Assembly (NCBI GenBank): GCA_034520215.1
Contig: JAXHNR010000002.1
Location: 963,308 to 1,027,307 of the forward strand
Length of the DNA stretch: 64,000 bases
From: Candidatus Krumholzibacteriota bacterium
GTDB lineage: Bacteria; Krumholzibacteriota; Krumholzibacteriia; Krumholzibacteriales; WJIX01
Reading direction: 5' to 3'
The translations under genes were made by a program, and so were the position numbers. Under the pieces are notes generated by a model. It saw nothing but the letters and a program-made list of their open reading frames with translations, had not been told where the DNA came from and did not search any database. This document shows, one piece after another, positions 38,711 to 47,708 of the stretch. Each line of letters opens with the position of its first letter. Position 1 is the stretch's first letter.

Positions 38711-39637
38711 ATGGGAAAAAAGATTGGGCTTTCGCTCGGCTCCGGTGGTTCCAGAGGTTTAAGCGAGATAGGTGTTCTTCTGTGGCTGAAGGAAAATAAT
38801 GTGGAGATATCGTATGTTTCGGGATGTTCTATGGGGTCTATTATAGGAGCCTATTACTGCGCCGGATTTACACCCGAGCAGTTAAAAGATATAGTTCTCG
38901 GTATAAAATGGACAGATATTCTCAAATATCTGAAGGTTTCTTTTTCCGTTAGAAGTATATTTGACTGGAGCAGGATTTCTAAATTCCTGAATGAAGATCT
39001 GGGGCATAAGCGAATTGAAGACCTGAATATTCCTTTCGCCTGTGTTGCGGCTGATATAAACAGCGGCCGGGAATTTGTCTTCAAGAAGGGAAAAGTAGTA
39101 ACCGCAGTCAGTGCTTCAAGTAGTATACCGGGGGTTTTTCCTCCGGTCGAAATTTTGGGGAGACTTTTTGTTGACGGGGAGCTTGTAAATCCTGTTCCAA
39201 TGGATATTGCTTTTGAGCTGGGGGCAGATCTTGTTATAGGCGTGAATACCTGCCGTTCTCTGCAAGGTGAAAATAGGTCGCCGGAGGTCCAGGAGAGTTC
39301 ATTTGTCGAAAAAATGGATGATTGGTTCGGAGAGATGCTCGAGAAGGTTCCCGGTCCTCTTGCTGAACTCTATAATAAATTACCTCATCCTGATTTAAAT
39401 CGATTAGATCTTGGCGGAATGAAATTTTATAATGTAATAACGGAAAGTCTTGCTATTGTTTCTTCAAGGATTATGGATTTTAAGACACAGTTCGCGGGGC
39501 CGCATTTCTTGATAAATCCCCAAGTCGGAAGATATAAGAATTTCGATTTTGACAAAGCCGAGGAAATAATTGATCTCGGATATAGAGCCGCGAAGGAAGC
39601 CGGCCCGAAGCTGTTAGATTTCATTGAAGAAAAGTAA
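38711..39637 (+). CDS. Patatin-like phospholipase
   Basis: 308 residues from ATG 38711, placed by GGAGG about 10 nt upstream; the frame is open 39 nt further. Oxyanion segment GSGGSRGLSEIGVL, nucleophile elbow GCSMGS and catalytic Asp in VDGELVNPVP are intact, placing it with RssA/YchK-type bacterial patatins. It lacks a signal peptide, so a cytoplasmic or membrane-surface esterase is likely. Converges with the aspartokinase gene, 1 nt apart. Confidence 0.92.
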   Translation: MGKKIGLSLGSGGSRGLSEIGVLLWLKENNVEISYVSGCSMGSIIGAYYCAGFTPEQLKDIVLGIKWTDILKYLKVSFSVRSIFDWSRISKFLNEDLGHKRIEDLNIPFACVAADINSGREFVFKKGKVVTAVSASSSIPGVFPPVEILGRLFVDGELVNPVPMDIAFELGADLVIGVNTCRSLQGENRSPEVQESSFVEKMDDWFGEMLEKVPGPLAELYNKLPHPDLNRLDLGGMKFYNVITESLAIVSSRIMDFKTQFAGPHFLINPQVGRYKNFDFDKAEEIIDLGYRAAKEAGPKLLDFIEEK

Positions 39638-39638
39638 A

Positions 39639-41016
39639 CTATTTTTTTCCGAAAAATTCGCCGTGTATCGCCCTGATTGTCTTAGCTCTGTCCCTGCTGT
39701 CAATGAGGAAATATATCGCGACTCTGGATGTTCCGGAAGCTATGAGCTGTATGTTTATTTTTTTTTCTGAAACCGCTCTCAGAGCTCTTACCGCTATACC
39801 GCGTCTTTTGTCCATTCCTTCTCCGACAAGTGCGATCAGAGAACTGTCATCGTAACATTCTATCGTATCGATTGTGGGAAGTTTAAGGGATTTAATCTTT
39901 CCGCAGCACTTATTGAGATCGGATTTGGAGACGAGGATATTCATGGAAGTCATTGATGAAATCATGGTTTTTATATTTACTCCAAGTTCGGCTATTTGAT
40001 CTATTGCTTTACTTAGAATATTACTTTTTATTCCAATGCCGGGATTTCCCAGTCTTATTACTCCTATATTGTCGATACAGGCGACACTTTTTACTACAGT
40101 CCTCTTTATAATGGATTTACTGCTTATAACGGTAAGGGGGGATCTTTTGCCCTTCTGGTTGTTTATATCGAATACTTTAACGGGTATTTTATTGTCGAGC
40201 AGCGGCTCGAAGGTTAGAGGGTGAAATATCTTTGCTCCGAAATATGACAATTCAGCGGCTTCATTGTAGCTCAGTTCTTTTATGCCGACCGGGTGTTTGA
40301 CAATATCCGGATCCGCGCCTGAGAAATCCGGAGACATCTTTCCAGATATCAACCGAAGAAGCATTGACGCAGTAAGCTATAGCCGATGCTGAATAGTCAC
40401 TTCCGCCTCGGCCTAGAGTGGTGATCCTATACTCGGTTGAGATGCCGTAGAAACCGGGGATTATATAAGTTGTATTCTTAGAAAAAATATTCTTGATATT
40501 CTTCTTTGACTGCTCCAGATCAATAGTGGCATTCCCATATTCTCCGTCAGTAACGAGTCCAATATTTTCCGGAAGCAGTTCCCGGCAATCTATATCCATG
40601 TACTTAAGGATTGACCCTAAAAGCAAAGATGAGAGTCTTTCACCGTAGCTGAGGAGCATATCTTCAGCGCAATTCGGAATGTCTTCAAGGCAGTGAATCC
40701 CGAGAAGATACTTGCCGAGTTTTTCTATCCTATAATCCAGCTTTAAAAGGGTATCTTCCCTTATATCCTTATCCTTGATATATTCTTCTATAATTCGTCT
40801 GTGTGAATTATTAAGATCTTTAAGGATAACATTAATAGCTTTTTTGTCCTGCTTTACACTGGTTACACTTTTGATCAACCGGTTTGTGACACCGTAAAGA
40901 GCGGAGACAACTATTATAATAGGTTCCCTGTAATTCTTTATCGCGTTAATTACTTTTAAAATATCTTCTCTGGATTTAAGGTTTGAGCCACCGAATTTAA
41001 CGACAGTTCTCTTCAT
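39639..41016 (-). pseudogene. Aspartate kinase, frameshifted
   Basis: The N-terminal part (KFGGSNL.., LSYGERLSSLLL, GFYGIS..TLGRGGSDYSA, VDIWKDVSGFL) and the C-terminal part (ADPDIV.., ELSYFGAKIFHP and two ACT domains with the NILVSKSDL and SLIALVGEGMDKRRGIAVRAL segments) are in two frames that meet near 40,320. Removing one base there, in the stretch coding LRxADPDIV, restores a full kinase of about 458 residues. First step of the Lys/Thr/Met pathway; ACT domains imply feedback control. It overlaps the end of asd by 4 nt (ATGA), so the two form an operon. Sequencing error and true inactivation cannot be told apart here. Confidence 0.9.
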
Positions 41017-42014
41017 ATATTCTCTCCATATTTTTCGATAAACAGTTCGGCATTCTGAATAGATCCTCCAGCCGCGCCCTTTACGAGGTTGTTCGATAGC
41101 AGCACGAAACCCGTAAGACCGCCTTCTTCTTTAAGCCTTCCCGTAAAAACCTGCATGCCCGGGGGATTTCCTTCGAAACTCATTTTTGACTCCGGCGGAA
41201 TCCGGTCTCCCAGATATTTTACGGGTCTGTCAGGCATGCTGGGAAGGTCGAATTCATTAAAAGAAAAGTTGTTCCATGCCTTTACGATCTCTGCCGTATC
41301 CGGTTTGGTTTCGAACTCAACCCAGACAGTTTCGAGGTGTCCGAAAGGTACGTCCACGCGAACGCAGAAGGGCATAATATCAGCATCTATCCGAAGTATC
41401 TTTGTAAGCTCTTTCTTGATCTTTTCTTCTTCCCCTTCTATCCAGGGAAGGGCGTTGCGGCGCAGCCTGCCGGAATTGAGGGCGCCAGATCCGGCTCCGG
41501 AAAGCGCCTGGTAAGTTGAAACAAACACCTTCAGGATGCCGAATTTTCTAAGCGGCGCGAGCGCGACCGCAAGTCCGGTTGTCGAGCAATTGGCGTTGGT
41601 TACAACAAAACCCTTTTCCGGATATCCCTGTTCGGATATTAATTCGATCTCCCCTGAGTTTACTTCCGGTATAAGGATGGGTACATCTTCGAAATATCTC
41701 ATCGCGCCGGCATTTGAGAAAACGGCGATCCCCCTCTCTCTAAGTTCCGGTTCCACGGAAGCGGCTATTTCCGAAGGAAGGGCACTGAAGGCGATTTTTA
41801 TTCCGAGTTCTGATAATTTTGAAGATTCACAACGAGATATTATTTTATCTCTGTATTTTCACGCCACTACTCCTGATTCATACGGTATACCCGCTTTTGA
41901 ATCAGAGGCTGTAAGCAGGACGGGGGAAAACCATTTGTGTCTGGAAAGCAGCCATATGAATGTCTGTCCCACCAGCCCCGTGGATCCTAAAACGGCTGTT
42001 TTTATCTCTTTCAT
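41013..42014 (-). pseudogene. asd: Aspartate-semialdehyde dehydrogenase with an in-frame TGA
   Basis: One frame from ATG 42014 to the stop at 41013 gives a full-length protein (333 codons) broken only by TGA at 41861-41859 (codon 52), in GVVA(stop)KYRDKI. Family members have a conserved Trp near this place, so TGG to TGA is the likely change. NAD-binding GSTGLVGQTF, catalytic Cys in NANCSTTGLA and His in VPFGHLE are intact; the sequence is of the archaeal/fungal-like subgroup. Initiation after the stop (41756) would lose most of the NADP site. TGA is a normal stop in neighbouring genes (yebC, for example), so recoding is unlikely. Confidence 0.9.
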
Positions 42015-42153
42015 TTACTTCAATTCGTTTCAAGTATAGTTATTATAATAAGAACGAGTCAGATACACTCTTTGCCCGTCTGTATATCCATCAATACAAC
42101 AGATTGTCGGCGCGCGCAATAATTTAATAGAAATTATGATTAACCCCGGGTAG

Positions 42154-45100
42154 TCAGCGAAGTAGAATAAGCCGCTCCGTAGAGGTAAATGAACCGATTT
42201 GTAATCTGCAGAAATATATATTACTGGCAGCGTTTCTGCCGGTCTTGTCTTTTCCGTCCCATACGGTTTGATGTTTCCCCTCGGGAAGAATCTTGTTGAC
42301 CAATGTCCGGATTGAACGCCCCGATACGTCGTAAATCCTCATAGTCACAGGCGATTTTTCAGCAACTTCGAAAGGAATGACGGTCGTCGGGTTAAATGGA
42401 TTAGGGTAGGCGGGGTATAGGCTGTTGGCAAGAATCGGCGGATGTTCCTCCCCGTCGTCAATGTCTGTATATCTTTCAGTTGAGATGTTTATATCGTCTA
42501 TATACCACCCCTCGAATCCGTACTGTTCATTACTCGCGAAATGGAATCTGATCATAACCTGGCCGCTGAAGGCGGAAAGATCGAACTCCTGGTATTCCCA
42601 GCCGGTCCGGCCTGAATAGCATCTCTGGTATGGATCTAAGAATATTGTGTTTGAACCGCTCGCCCTGCAGGGGTAGTTATAAACAGGAGAAATAGCCGTC
42701 CAGGAATCTCCTCCGTCCGTTGTTATTTCTACAATTCCTCCGTCCTCGGCCCAGTAGGGATAAACCGATTCGGCTTCCGCATCGATTTTATGGCGGAAAC
42801 TGAGTTGTGAATTCTCGCCAAGACAGAGGGGCGGGGAGACAAGAACCGCTTCCATCATATTCGGATAATCTTCCGGCGTTGCTGCCCCGCATTTCCAGCT
42901 ATTTGGCGAGGAATAGGATTCACTGCCGCTAATGTGCCAGCCGTCAACACCTACGATAGCCCTATGATCGAAGAAACTGACAGAATCAACGGGGTCATCA
43001 ATCATGTGGCCGCATGTCGTGACGAGCAATGTTTCGCTGTGAGAGGCGAAGTTTTCTTTTTCAAGTTTGAGGATTATCGGGAATTCAAAGAAGGGGGGCG
43101 CTTCGGGTTTTACAAAGAAGGAAAGACTGTTGTTCGAAGTAACGGTCGATCCCGTTGGGATGGATGGAAGTTCTGTTCTGTCTTTATACGGTCTTGCGTT
43201 TTCAAGGTCCGGCATAGAAAGAGTGAGAACAGAGGGCGGAATATCCACGCTCCCTTTATTTGTCCAGAAGCTCGTAAGATTGATGAATTCCCAGGCTTCA
43301 ACGCATCCGTTGCCGTTTCCAAGAAGAGTGTCGCTTGTAGCCCAACTTTCAAGCTTTATAACTGGGGAACTTACCGTGAGGAGACGGCGTGAATTCCATT
43401 CTCTGTCTGAAGAGGAGATATTAAAGTCCAATTCGACCGTGTAACCGTCTTGAACATCCGTGGAGAATTCGATTAGAAACTCCTTTTCAAGAATTATACA
43501 GGTTCGTTCCGGAAGAGAAAATGTGTCGCTTAGACTGTCAATATTCCATGTAAAGGGTGCATTACAGCTGAGGGTGACGTGACAATCGTTGATGGCTGAT
43601 GACCCCTGATTTGAAACGGTAATCCCTATACTGATCCTTTCACCGCTTTCAACAATACCGTCTCCGTCTCCAAAGCTCTCTCCGAGTGAGTTGTCGTCAA
43701 TATGGATACCTTCAAGTTCTGCCAGGGCATCCGGCGTTTGATCAATAAGAATCGAGTCGCGGTAGAGGTAATGATCAGCAGATTTTACTCTAAGCTGAAC
43801 AAACCCCGTGTCGGATATAGAAGGAGAGAGAACGGCTATTCCGTTTTTATCCGTGAAGGCGGTTTCGTATAGATTCGAACCGGTTTTGTAAATCGATACG
43901 AAAGAACCGCTTACGGGATTGAATCCGGATCTTGTTTCGATAGTGATGTTGTTGTTTCCAGGGGGAACCGTTGAGTCGTAAAGCACGCTGAGTTCTGAGG
44001 GTTCAGATGTCCAAATCATCATAGCCGGATCGCCAAGTAAGCACATTTCGTACATAACATAGCGGAAGAGGGGATAAGTGATATATGGAATATTGTCGAT
44101 ACGGGATTTGTCAAAAGCGCGGCCGATTGTCTTTATGGATTCACCAAAAAGAGCGTCAAAGAATTGTCTGTCGAAAAACTGGGAAACTCCGCATGTTGAT
44201 CCCGGGGCGTTCCAGCCGAATCTGGTATTGCCGATAAAAGCAACGGCGCCTCCGTTCGAAGTGATGAATTGCTCGGCGATCGCGTCCTCTGAGTATGTCG
44301 TTCCGACATAGTCTCTGTTGTCAAAAGCCGAAGTATAACATCCCTGAGAATATATGACAGAGGGTATTGCTTCTGTGCCGTTGTTTTCAAGTAGTGTGAT
44401 GGTGTTCTCTGTGATATGCATGGCATTATGAAGCCCGGTGTGGCCGAGGTGATTAACCAGATTTACTCCGCCGTTAAAGAGTGGTATCAAATCTGTTTCA
44501 TTCCACGGCAGAGGAAGGTCCTTATCATACAGTGTCTGACAATTAAAATTCTCTGATAGACCGGCTGTTTCAAGGTCAAAATTGTTCGACCCGCTAAGCA
44601 CTTCATTTTTATAATCCCCGCCCCATGTGTCAACACTGTCTTCAGACCAGAGAAGCTCTCCAAGCATAAGCGACTTTATGCATTGTTCTGATTGCGGTTG
44701 GAGAGTATAGGCGATCAGTTTAGCGATAAAGTTTTCAATATCCGCTTGATTGTTAACAGGCAGTCTGCCGAGGGTGACTTCAGGTATGAGGTCTTCTTCT
44801 CCCGGTTCGCCGTAGTATTGATCTCCGTCAGAATTCCAGTTGCCGTCAAGAGCCGCGTAATAGAGATCGGATGGAATGTCGGGCTCGATTTCACTGCCCG
44901 CGTTGACGTACAGACCCCGGTGAGGGATCAATTCATCATCGCCGCCAAGCAGGATATATTCAGCCTCCCAGTTGAAATAAGCGTGCGAGATGAAGTTTCT
45001 TATCTTCTCCTGGGTGTCGATTCCGACAAATGACGAATGTATCCAGTCTAAAGTGACGATATTCGCTTTTAATCCCATATCCGTTTTCAGGTCTGCCAGA

Positions 45101-45816
45101 GGCTGGAAATATTCACTTAGCTCATTTGATGTGATAATTATATAGGGGAAGCGGATTTCATCCCCGTAAACGCCCTCCGACTGTATTGCTTTTGTCTCGA
45201 CTGTTAGATCCTCTTTATTATCGATAAATCGAGAAATTTTATCGCGGGCGGTGGAAACAGCCCTTTGAGGATGAACAGGTTGAGGTTTGTTTATAAATTT
45301 TGTTTCCACTGTGACGCGTACAGAGTTTGTGTACGATACCGACCCTGTCGATGGTATTATTCTGCAGGGGTATATATTTACAAAAACAAGGTGGATGCCT
45401 GAAATTATCTGTTCTGTTACGAATTTTCCCTTCTCTTCGGGGTAGAGTGTGTTCAAAGCGTAGACACTTTTGTCTTTCCCGGGTACTTTATATGAGCTGA
45501 AGCCGATTGGTTTTTGATAGGGGGCGGGGGCAATCCGGAGAGAATCATTCAGCAGGGTATATTCCTCAGACTCTATAATGATCTCTGAAAGGGTCTCGCC
45601 GGGGGGCAGCAGAAAACAGGCTCTGTAAACAGGGATTACGGGCTTTCCCGGTTCGGATGTTCTTCCGCATCCATCCAGTTTCAGTATAACCCCATTCGAA
45701 ACCCGGACTATTTGAGGCTTACTAAATTGAAAATTCTTCGATAATTCCTTTGCGAGCGCGTTTCCGGCGAGTAGAAAAGCAGCCGCGCAAATAATCGCAA
45801 GATGTTTGAGTTTCAT
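42154..45816 (-). CDS. Secreted C25 (gingipain-type) cysteine protease with C-terminal sorting module
   Basis: 1220 residues. Signal peptide (MKLKHLAIICAAAFLLAGNALA); pro-region; C25 catalytic domain (about 220-610) with YILLGGDDELIPHRGLYV, LVNHLGHTGLHNAMHI (catalytic His region) and VIYSQGCYTSAFDNRD (catalytic Cys region), and then GGAVAFIGNTRFGW. After it come an Ig-like segment, a CARDB-like region with GDGDGIVESGERISIGITVSN, a MAM/immune-inhibitor-like domain ending FEGWYIDDINIS, and a C-terminal FlgD-like module (YPNPFNPTTVIPFEV.., VWDGKDKTGRNAASNIYFCRLQ) that in FCB-group bacteria directs secretion or cell attachment, type IX-like. Intact frame; monocistronic. Confidence 0.93.
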   Translation of the reverse strand: MKLKHLAIICAAAFLLAGNALAKELSKNFQFSKPQIVRVSNGVILKLDGCGRTSEPGKPVIPVYRACFLLPPGETLSEIIIESEEYTLLNDSLRIAPAPYQKPIGFSSYKVPGKDKSVYALNTLYPEEKGKFVTEQIISGIHLVFVNIYPCRIIPSTGSVSYTNSVRVTVETKFINKPQPVHPQRAVSTARDKISRFIDNKEDLTVETKAIQSEGVYGDEIRFPYIIITSNELSEYFQPLADLKTDMGLKANIVTLDWIHSSFVGIDTQEKIRNFISHAYFNWEAEYILLGGDDELIPHRGLYVNAGSEIEPDIPSDLYYAALDGNWNSDGDQYYGEPGEEDLIPEVTLGRLPVNNQADIENFIAKLIAYTLQPQSEQCIKSLMLGELLWSEDSVDTWGGDYKNEVLSGSNNFDLETAGLSENFNCQTLYDKDLPLPWNETDLIPLFNGGVNLVNHLGHTGLHNAMHITENTITLLENNGTEAIPSVIYSQGCYTSAFDNRDYVGTTYSEDAIAEQFITSNGGAVAFIGNTRFGWNAPGSTCGVSQFFDRQFFDALFGESIKTIGRAFDKSRIDNIPYITYPLFRYVMYEMCLLGDPAMMIWTSEPSELSVLYDSTVPPGNNNITIETRSGFNPVSGSFVSIYKTGSNLYETAFTDKNGIAVLSPSISDTGFVQLRVKSADHYLYRDSILIDQTPDALAELEGIHIDDNSLGESFGDGDGIVESGERISIGITVSNQGSSAINDCHVTLSCNAPFTWNIDSLSDTFSLPERTCIILEKEFLIEFSTDVQDGYTVELDFNISSSDREWNSRRLLTVSSPVIKLESWATSDTLLGNGNGCVEAWEFINLTSFWTNKGSVDIPPSVLTLSMPDLENARPYKDRTELPSIPTGSTVTSNNSLSFFVKPEAPPFFEFPIILKLEKENFASHSETLLVTTCGHMIDDPVDSVSFFDHRAIVGVDGWHISGSESYSSPNSWKCGAATPEDYPNMMEAVLVSPPLCLGENSQLSFRHKIDAEAESVYPYWAEDGGIVEITTDGGDSWTAISPVYNYPCRASGSNTIFLDPYQRCYSGRTGWEYQEFDLSAFSGQVMIRFHFASNEQYGFEGWYIDDINISTERYTDIDDGEEHPPILANSLYPAYPNPFNPTTVIPFEVAEKSPVTMRIYDVSGRSIRTLVNKILPEGKHQTVWDGKDKTGRNAASNIYFCRLQIGSFTSTERLILLR

Positions 45817-45867
45817 GATATCCAGTGCTGTTATTTTTAAGCGCAGCTTTCTTTTACCTAATCAAAC

Positions 45868-45897
45868 ATTATAACATATTATTCCGGTTCTATTAAA
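45868..45897 (-). promoter_or_regulatory. Putative promoter of the C25 protease gene
   Basis: On the minus strand: TTTAAT (45897-45892), 18-nt spacer, perfect TATAAT (45873-45868), about 50 nt before the ATG. Confidence 0.45.
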
Positions 45898-46082
45898 GTT
45901 AAAAAATATTATTTATCCCGAAAGCAGGGCGTGAAAAACAGCAAGCCGGTGTTTTGAAAATATCATAAAGGGGAAGCATTAAGGCCGATCTGCTGAAAGC
46001 AGAACTGCTCAACTTGTTGTTACTCCCGTCTCTGTGGAGAATGCGGGAAGTTTATTATTTTATAATTATTACGCATAAAAAA

Positions 46083-46120
46083 TAACGGGTGAATCGGTTA
46101 GGAAACCAGTTCACCCGTTT
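46083..46120 (-). terminator. Hairpin at the end of the isc group
   Basis: 10-bp outer stem AACGGGTGAA/TTCACCCGTT continued by an inner GGTT/AACC stem around a 4-nt loop, 11 nt beyond the stop of the 48-residue protein gene. On the minus strand it is followed by ATTTTTTATGCG, a usable T-tract. Confidence 0.75.
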
Positions 46121-46130
46121 CATAGCAGAT

Positions 46131-46277
46131 TTACTTAGAGATGTCTCTCAGGATACGGAACTGCTCTCTTGTCAATGTTACCTTGCCGCCGAAATCGTCA
46201 GTTATAATAACTTGATCGTCCCTTACGGTTACTTCGGGACAGCATTTTCCCTCGCTGCATAATTTGAATTTCCTCAT
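46131..46277 (-). CDS. 48-residue cysteine-containing protein, unknown function
   Basis: Too short for usual gene calling but well supported: a very strong AAGGAGGTG ribosome-binding site 8 nt before the ATG, a full stop, and a terminator directly after. The protein starts MRKFKLCSEGKCCPEVTV and continues DDQVIITDDFGGKVTLTREQF. One Cys followed by a CCP pair and a small beta-sheet-like remainder. Similar tiny CCP proteins occur in diverse anaerobes to my memory, without known function. It lies 82 nt after the iscU-like gene on the same strand, so a link with Fe-S or metal handling is possible (inference from position only). Confidence 0.75.
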   Translation of the reverse strand: MRKFKLCSEGKCCPEVTVRDDQVIITDDFGGKVTLTREQFRILRDISK

Positions 46278-46359
46278 TTGTTTTCACCTCCTTTTTTTTG
46301 TAGTTATAATATATTAATTTGTTCCATCAAATTTGTTTTATTAAAAAAAGTTGAATATT

Positions 46360-46977
46360 CTAAGTTCCGGGTGAGTCAAAATGGAGCCTCAAATATTTAT
46401 TCATAACTTTTATCACATCATCCTTGCATTCGCCGCAAACCGTTCCCGCTTTTGTCATTTCCTGAATTCTTTGATAACTCCGGGCTCCCTCCAGAACAGC
46501 ATCCTCTATCTCGTGTTCTGAAACGTTCATACATTCACATACGATTCTGGTTTCCTCTTTTTCTATTTTATCTTCCATGTTATTGCGGCGGTAGTAATCG
46601 TCTATCGCAGCCCTGAGTGCCTTGTCTCCGATAACAGAGCAGTGGATTTTGTTGTCTGGAAGCCCTCCCAGCTCTTCAACGATATCTTTCGGAGAAATTT
46701 TGTACGCGTCTTCCAGTGACATTCCGATTACAAGCTCCGATAATTTAGAAGTAGTGGCAATAGCGCTCGCGCAGCCGTAAGTTTTCCACTTGCAGTCTGT
46801 GATAATCTGTTTTTCGCTGTCAACCTTGATCACGAAAAGCATCTCATCGCCGCATTTAACGTTCCCGGTTTTTCCGTATCCGTCATGTTCATAGGAGTCG
46901 AGGTCTTCTAATACATTCCGAGGATTCATGAAGTGGTCTTTTACATTTTCTGTGTAAACCCAGTTTAAATCTTTCAT
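46360..46977 (-). CDS. NifU-like Fe-S scaffold with BFD-type [2Fe-2S] domain
   Basis: 205 residues. IscU-type scaffold domain (about 1-130) with its three Cys in KCGDEM, YGCASAIATTS and IHCSVIGD, followed by a BFD-like [2Fe-2S] domain (about 143-200) with CECMNVSEHEIEDA and GTVCGECKDDV. This equals the first two domains of NifU; the C-terminal Nfu domain is absent. It builds Fe-S clusters with sulfur from the cysteine desulfurase encoded 14 nt upstream. Confidence 0.92.
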   Translation of the reverse strand: MKDLNWVYTENVKDHFMNPRNVLEDLDSYEHDGYGKTGNVKCGDEMLFVIKVDSEKQIITDCKWKTYGCASAIATTSKLSELVIGMSLEDAYKISPKDIVEELGGLPDNKIHCSVIGDKALRAAIDDYYRRNNMEDKIEKEETRIVCECMNVSEHEIEDAVLEGARSYQRIQEMTKAGTVCGECKDDVIKVMNKYLRLHFDSPGT

Positions 46978-46991
46978 TTTAATTCTCCATT

Positions 46992-47620
46992 TTAATAGCG
47001 AGAAGAAATCTTTCTCAATTTTGGAATGATCTTGGTAAAAGCTTCTAAAGTGTATTCGATATCTTTTTTGGTTGTCCCTCTGCCCAGACTTATCCTGATC
47101 GATCCATTGGCAAATTCTTCAGGGACCCCGGTCGCGAGGATGACATGTGAAGCTCCGAGTGAACCGGAAGAACACGCCGACCCCGTTGAAACAGCAATCC
47201 CTTCAAGATCCAGGTACAGCATAATTGATTCACCTTCTACTCCTGCGAAAGAAACATTCAGAGTCCCGGGGATAGATTCAGTGGGATGGCCGATGAATTT
47301 AATGTCGGGGATGTTATCCTTGATCCCCTCTCTGAGTATCGATTTAAACCTAATCAGTCGTTTCGCTTCCTCATCCATTTCTGCTTTTCTCATCTCTATC
47401 GCTTTGGCAAATGCAATAATACCAAGGCTGTTTTCTGTTCCAGCTCTTCTTCCTTTTTCCTGGTGGCCCCCGTGTATCATCGGGCAGAAGGGGGTGTTCT
47501 TTTTGATGTACAAAGCTCCGATACCCTTGGGGCCGTATATCTTATGGGCGGAGTCATAAAATCCACTCCGAGTTCGCCTACGTCCACGGGATTTTCATCC
47601 GACACAATAAAGGATTTTAT
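46992..47620 (-). CDS. Cysteine desulfurase (IscS/NifS), 5' part lost at the junction
   Basis: The intact C-terminal 173 residues carry PMIHGGHQEKGRRAGTEN and the active-site Cys in STGSACSSGSLGASHV, ending before the scaffold gene. Upstream the PLP-lysine segment SAHKIYGPKGIGALYIKK is present, but in a different frame from PVDVGELGVDFMT; about 4 nt seem missing near 47,546-47,556. Further upstream recognisable sequence fades between 47,580 and about 47,640, where base composition jumps. The N-terminal 180 or so residues are not in this window. Supplies sulfur to the scaffold protein. Confidence 0.85.
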
Positions 47621-47660
47621 TTCTGGTCCGGCCGGCGTATTGTCTCCGGTGGGCTTGAAG
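47550..47660. other. Junction between two genomes (probable assembly chimera)
   Basis: Left of it: moderate GC, intact frames. Right of it: GC-rich DNA with frequent indels and alphaproteobacterium-like proteins. The break is inside a cysteine desulfurase gene, and small deletions begin just before it. No integrase, repeat or tRNA marks it as a natural insertion. Confidence 0.85.
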
Positions 47661-47708
47661 AGGCGTCGCCTGGCGCCGGGGTGTGTGCGCATTTGGGTTG
47701 ATACGGCG

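Larger units (their letters stand above)
45817..46130. other. Intergenic region with promoter and terminator
   Basis: 314 bp between the C25 protease start and the end of the 48-residue protein gene, both minus. Holds a promoter-like pair for the protease and a strong hairpin for the upstream isc group (both listed). Nothing else seen. Confidence 0.5.

Noticed and set aside
41859-41861. Selenocysteine or a TGA-to-Trp genetic code
   Set aside because: TGA ends other genes normally, the site is a Trp and not a Cys position, and only one case is seen. A point mutation or sequencing error is simpler.
43867-43890. tRNA-like T-loop sequence (GATTCGAACC)
   Set aside because: It lies within the C25 protease coding sequence and no cloverleaf can be formed around it. 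No tRNA gene was recognised in the window.
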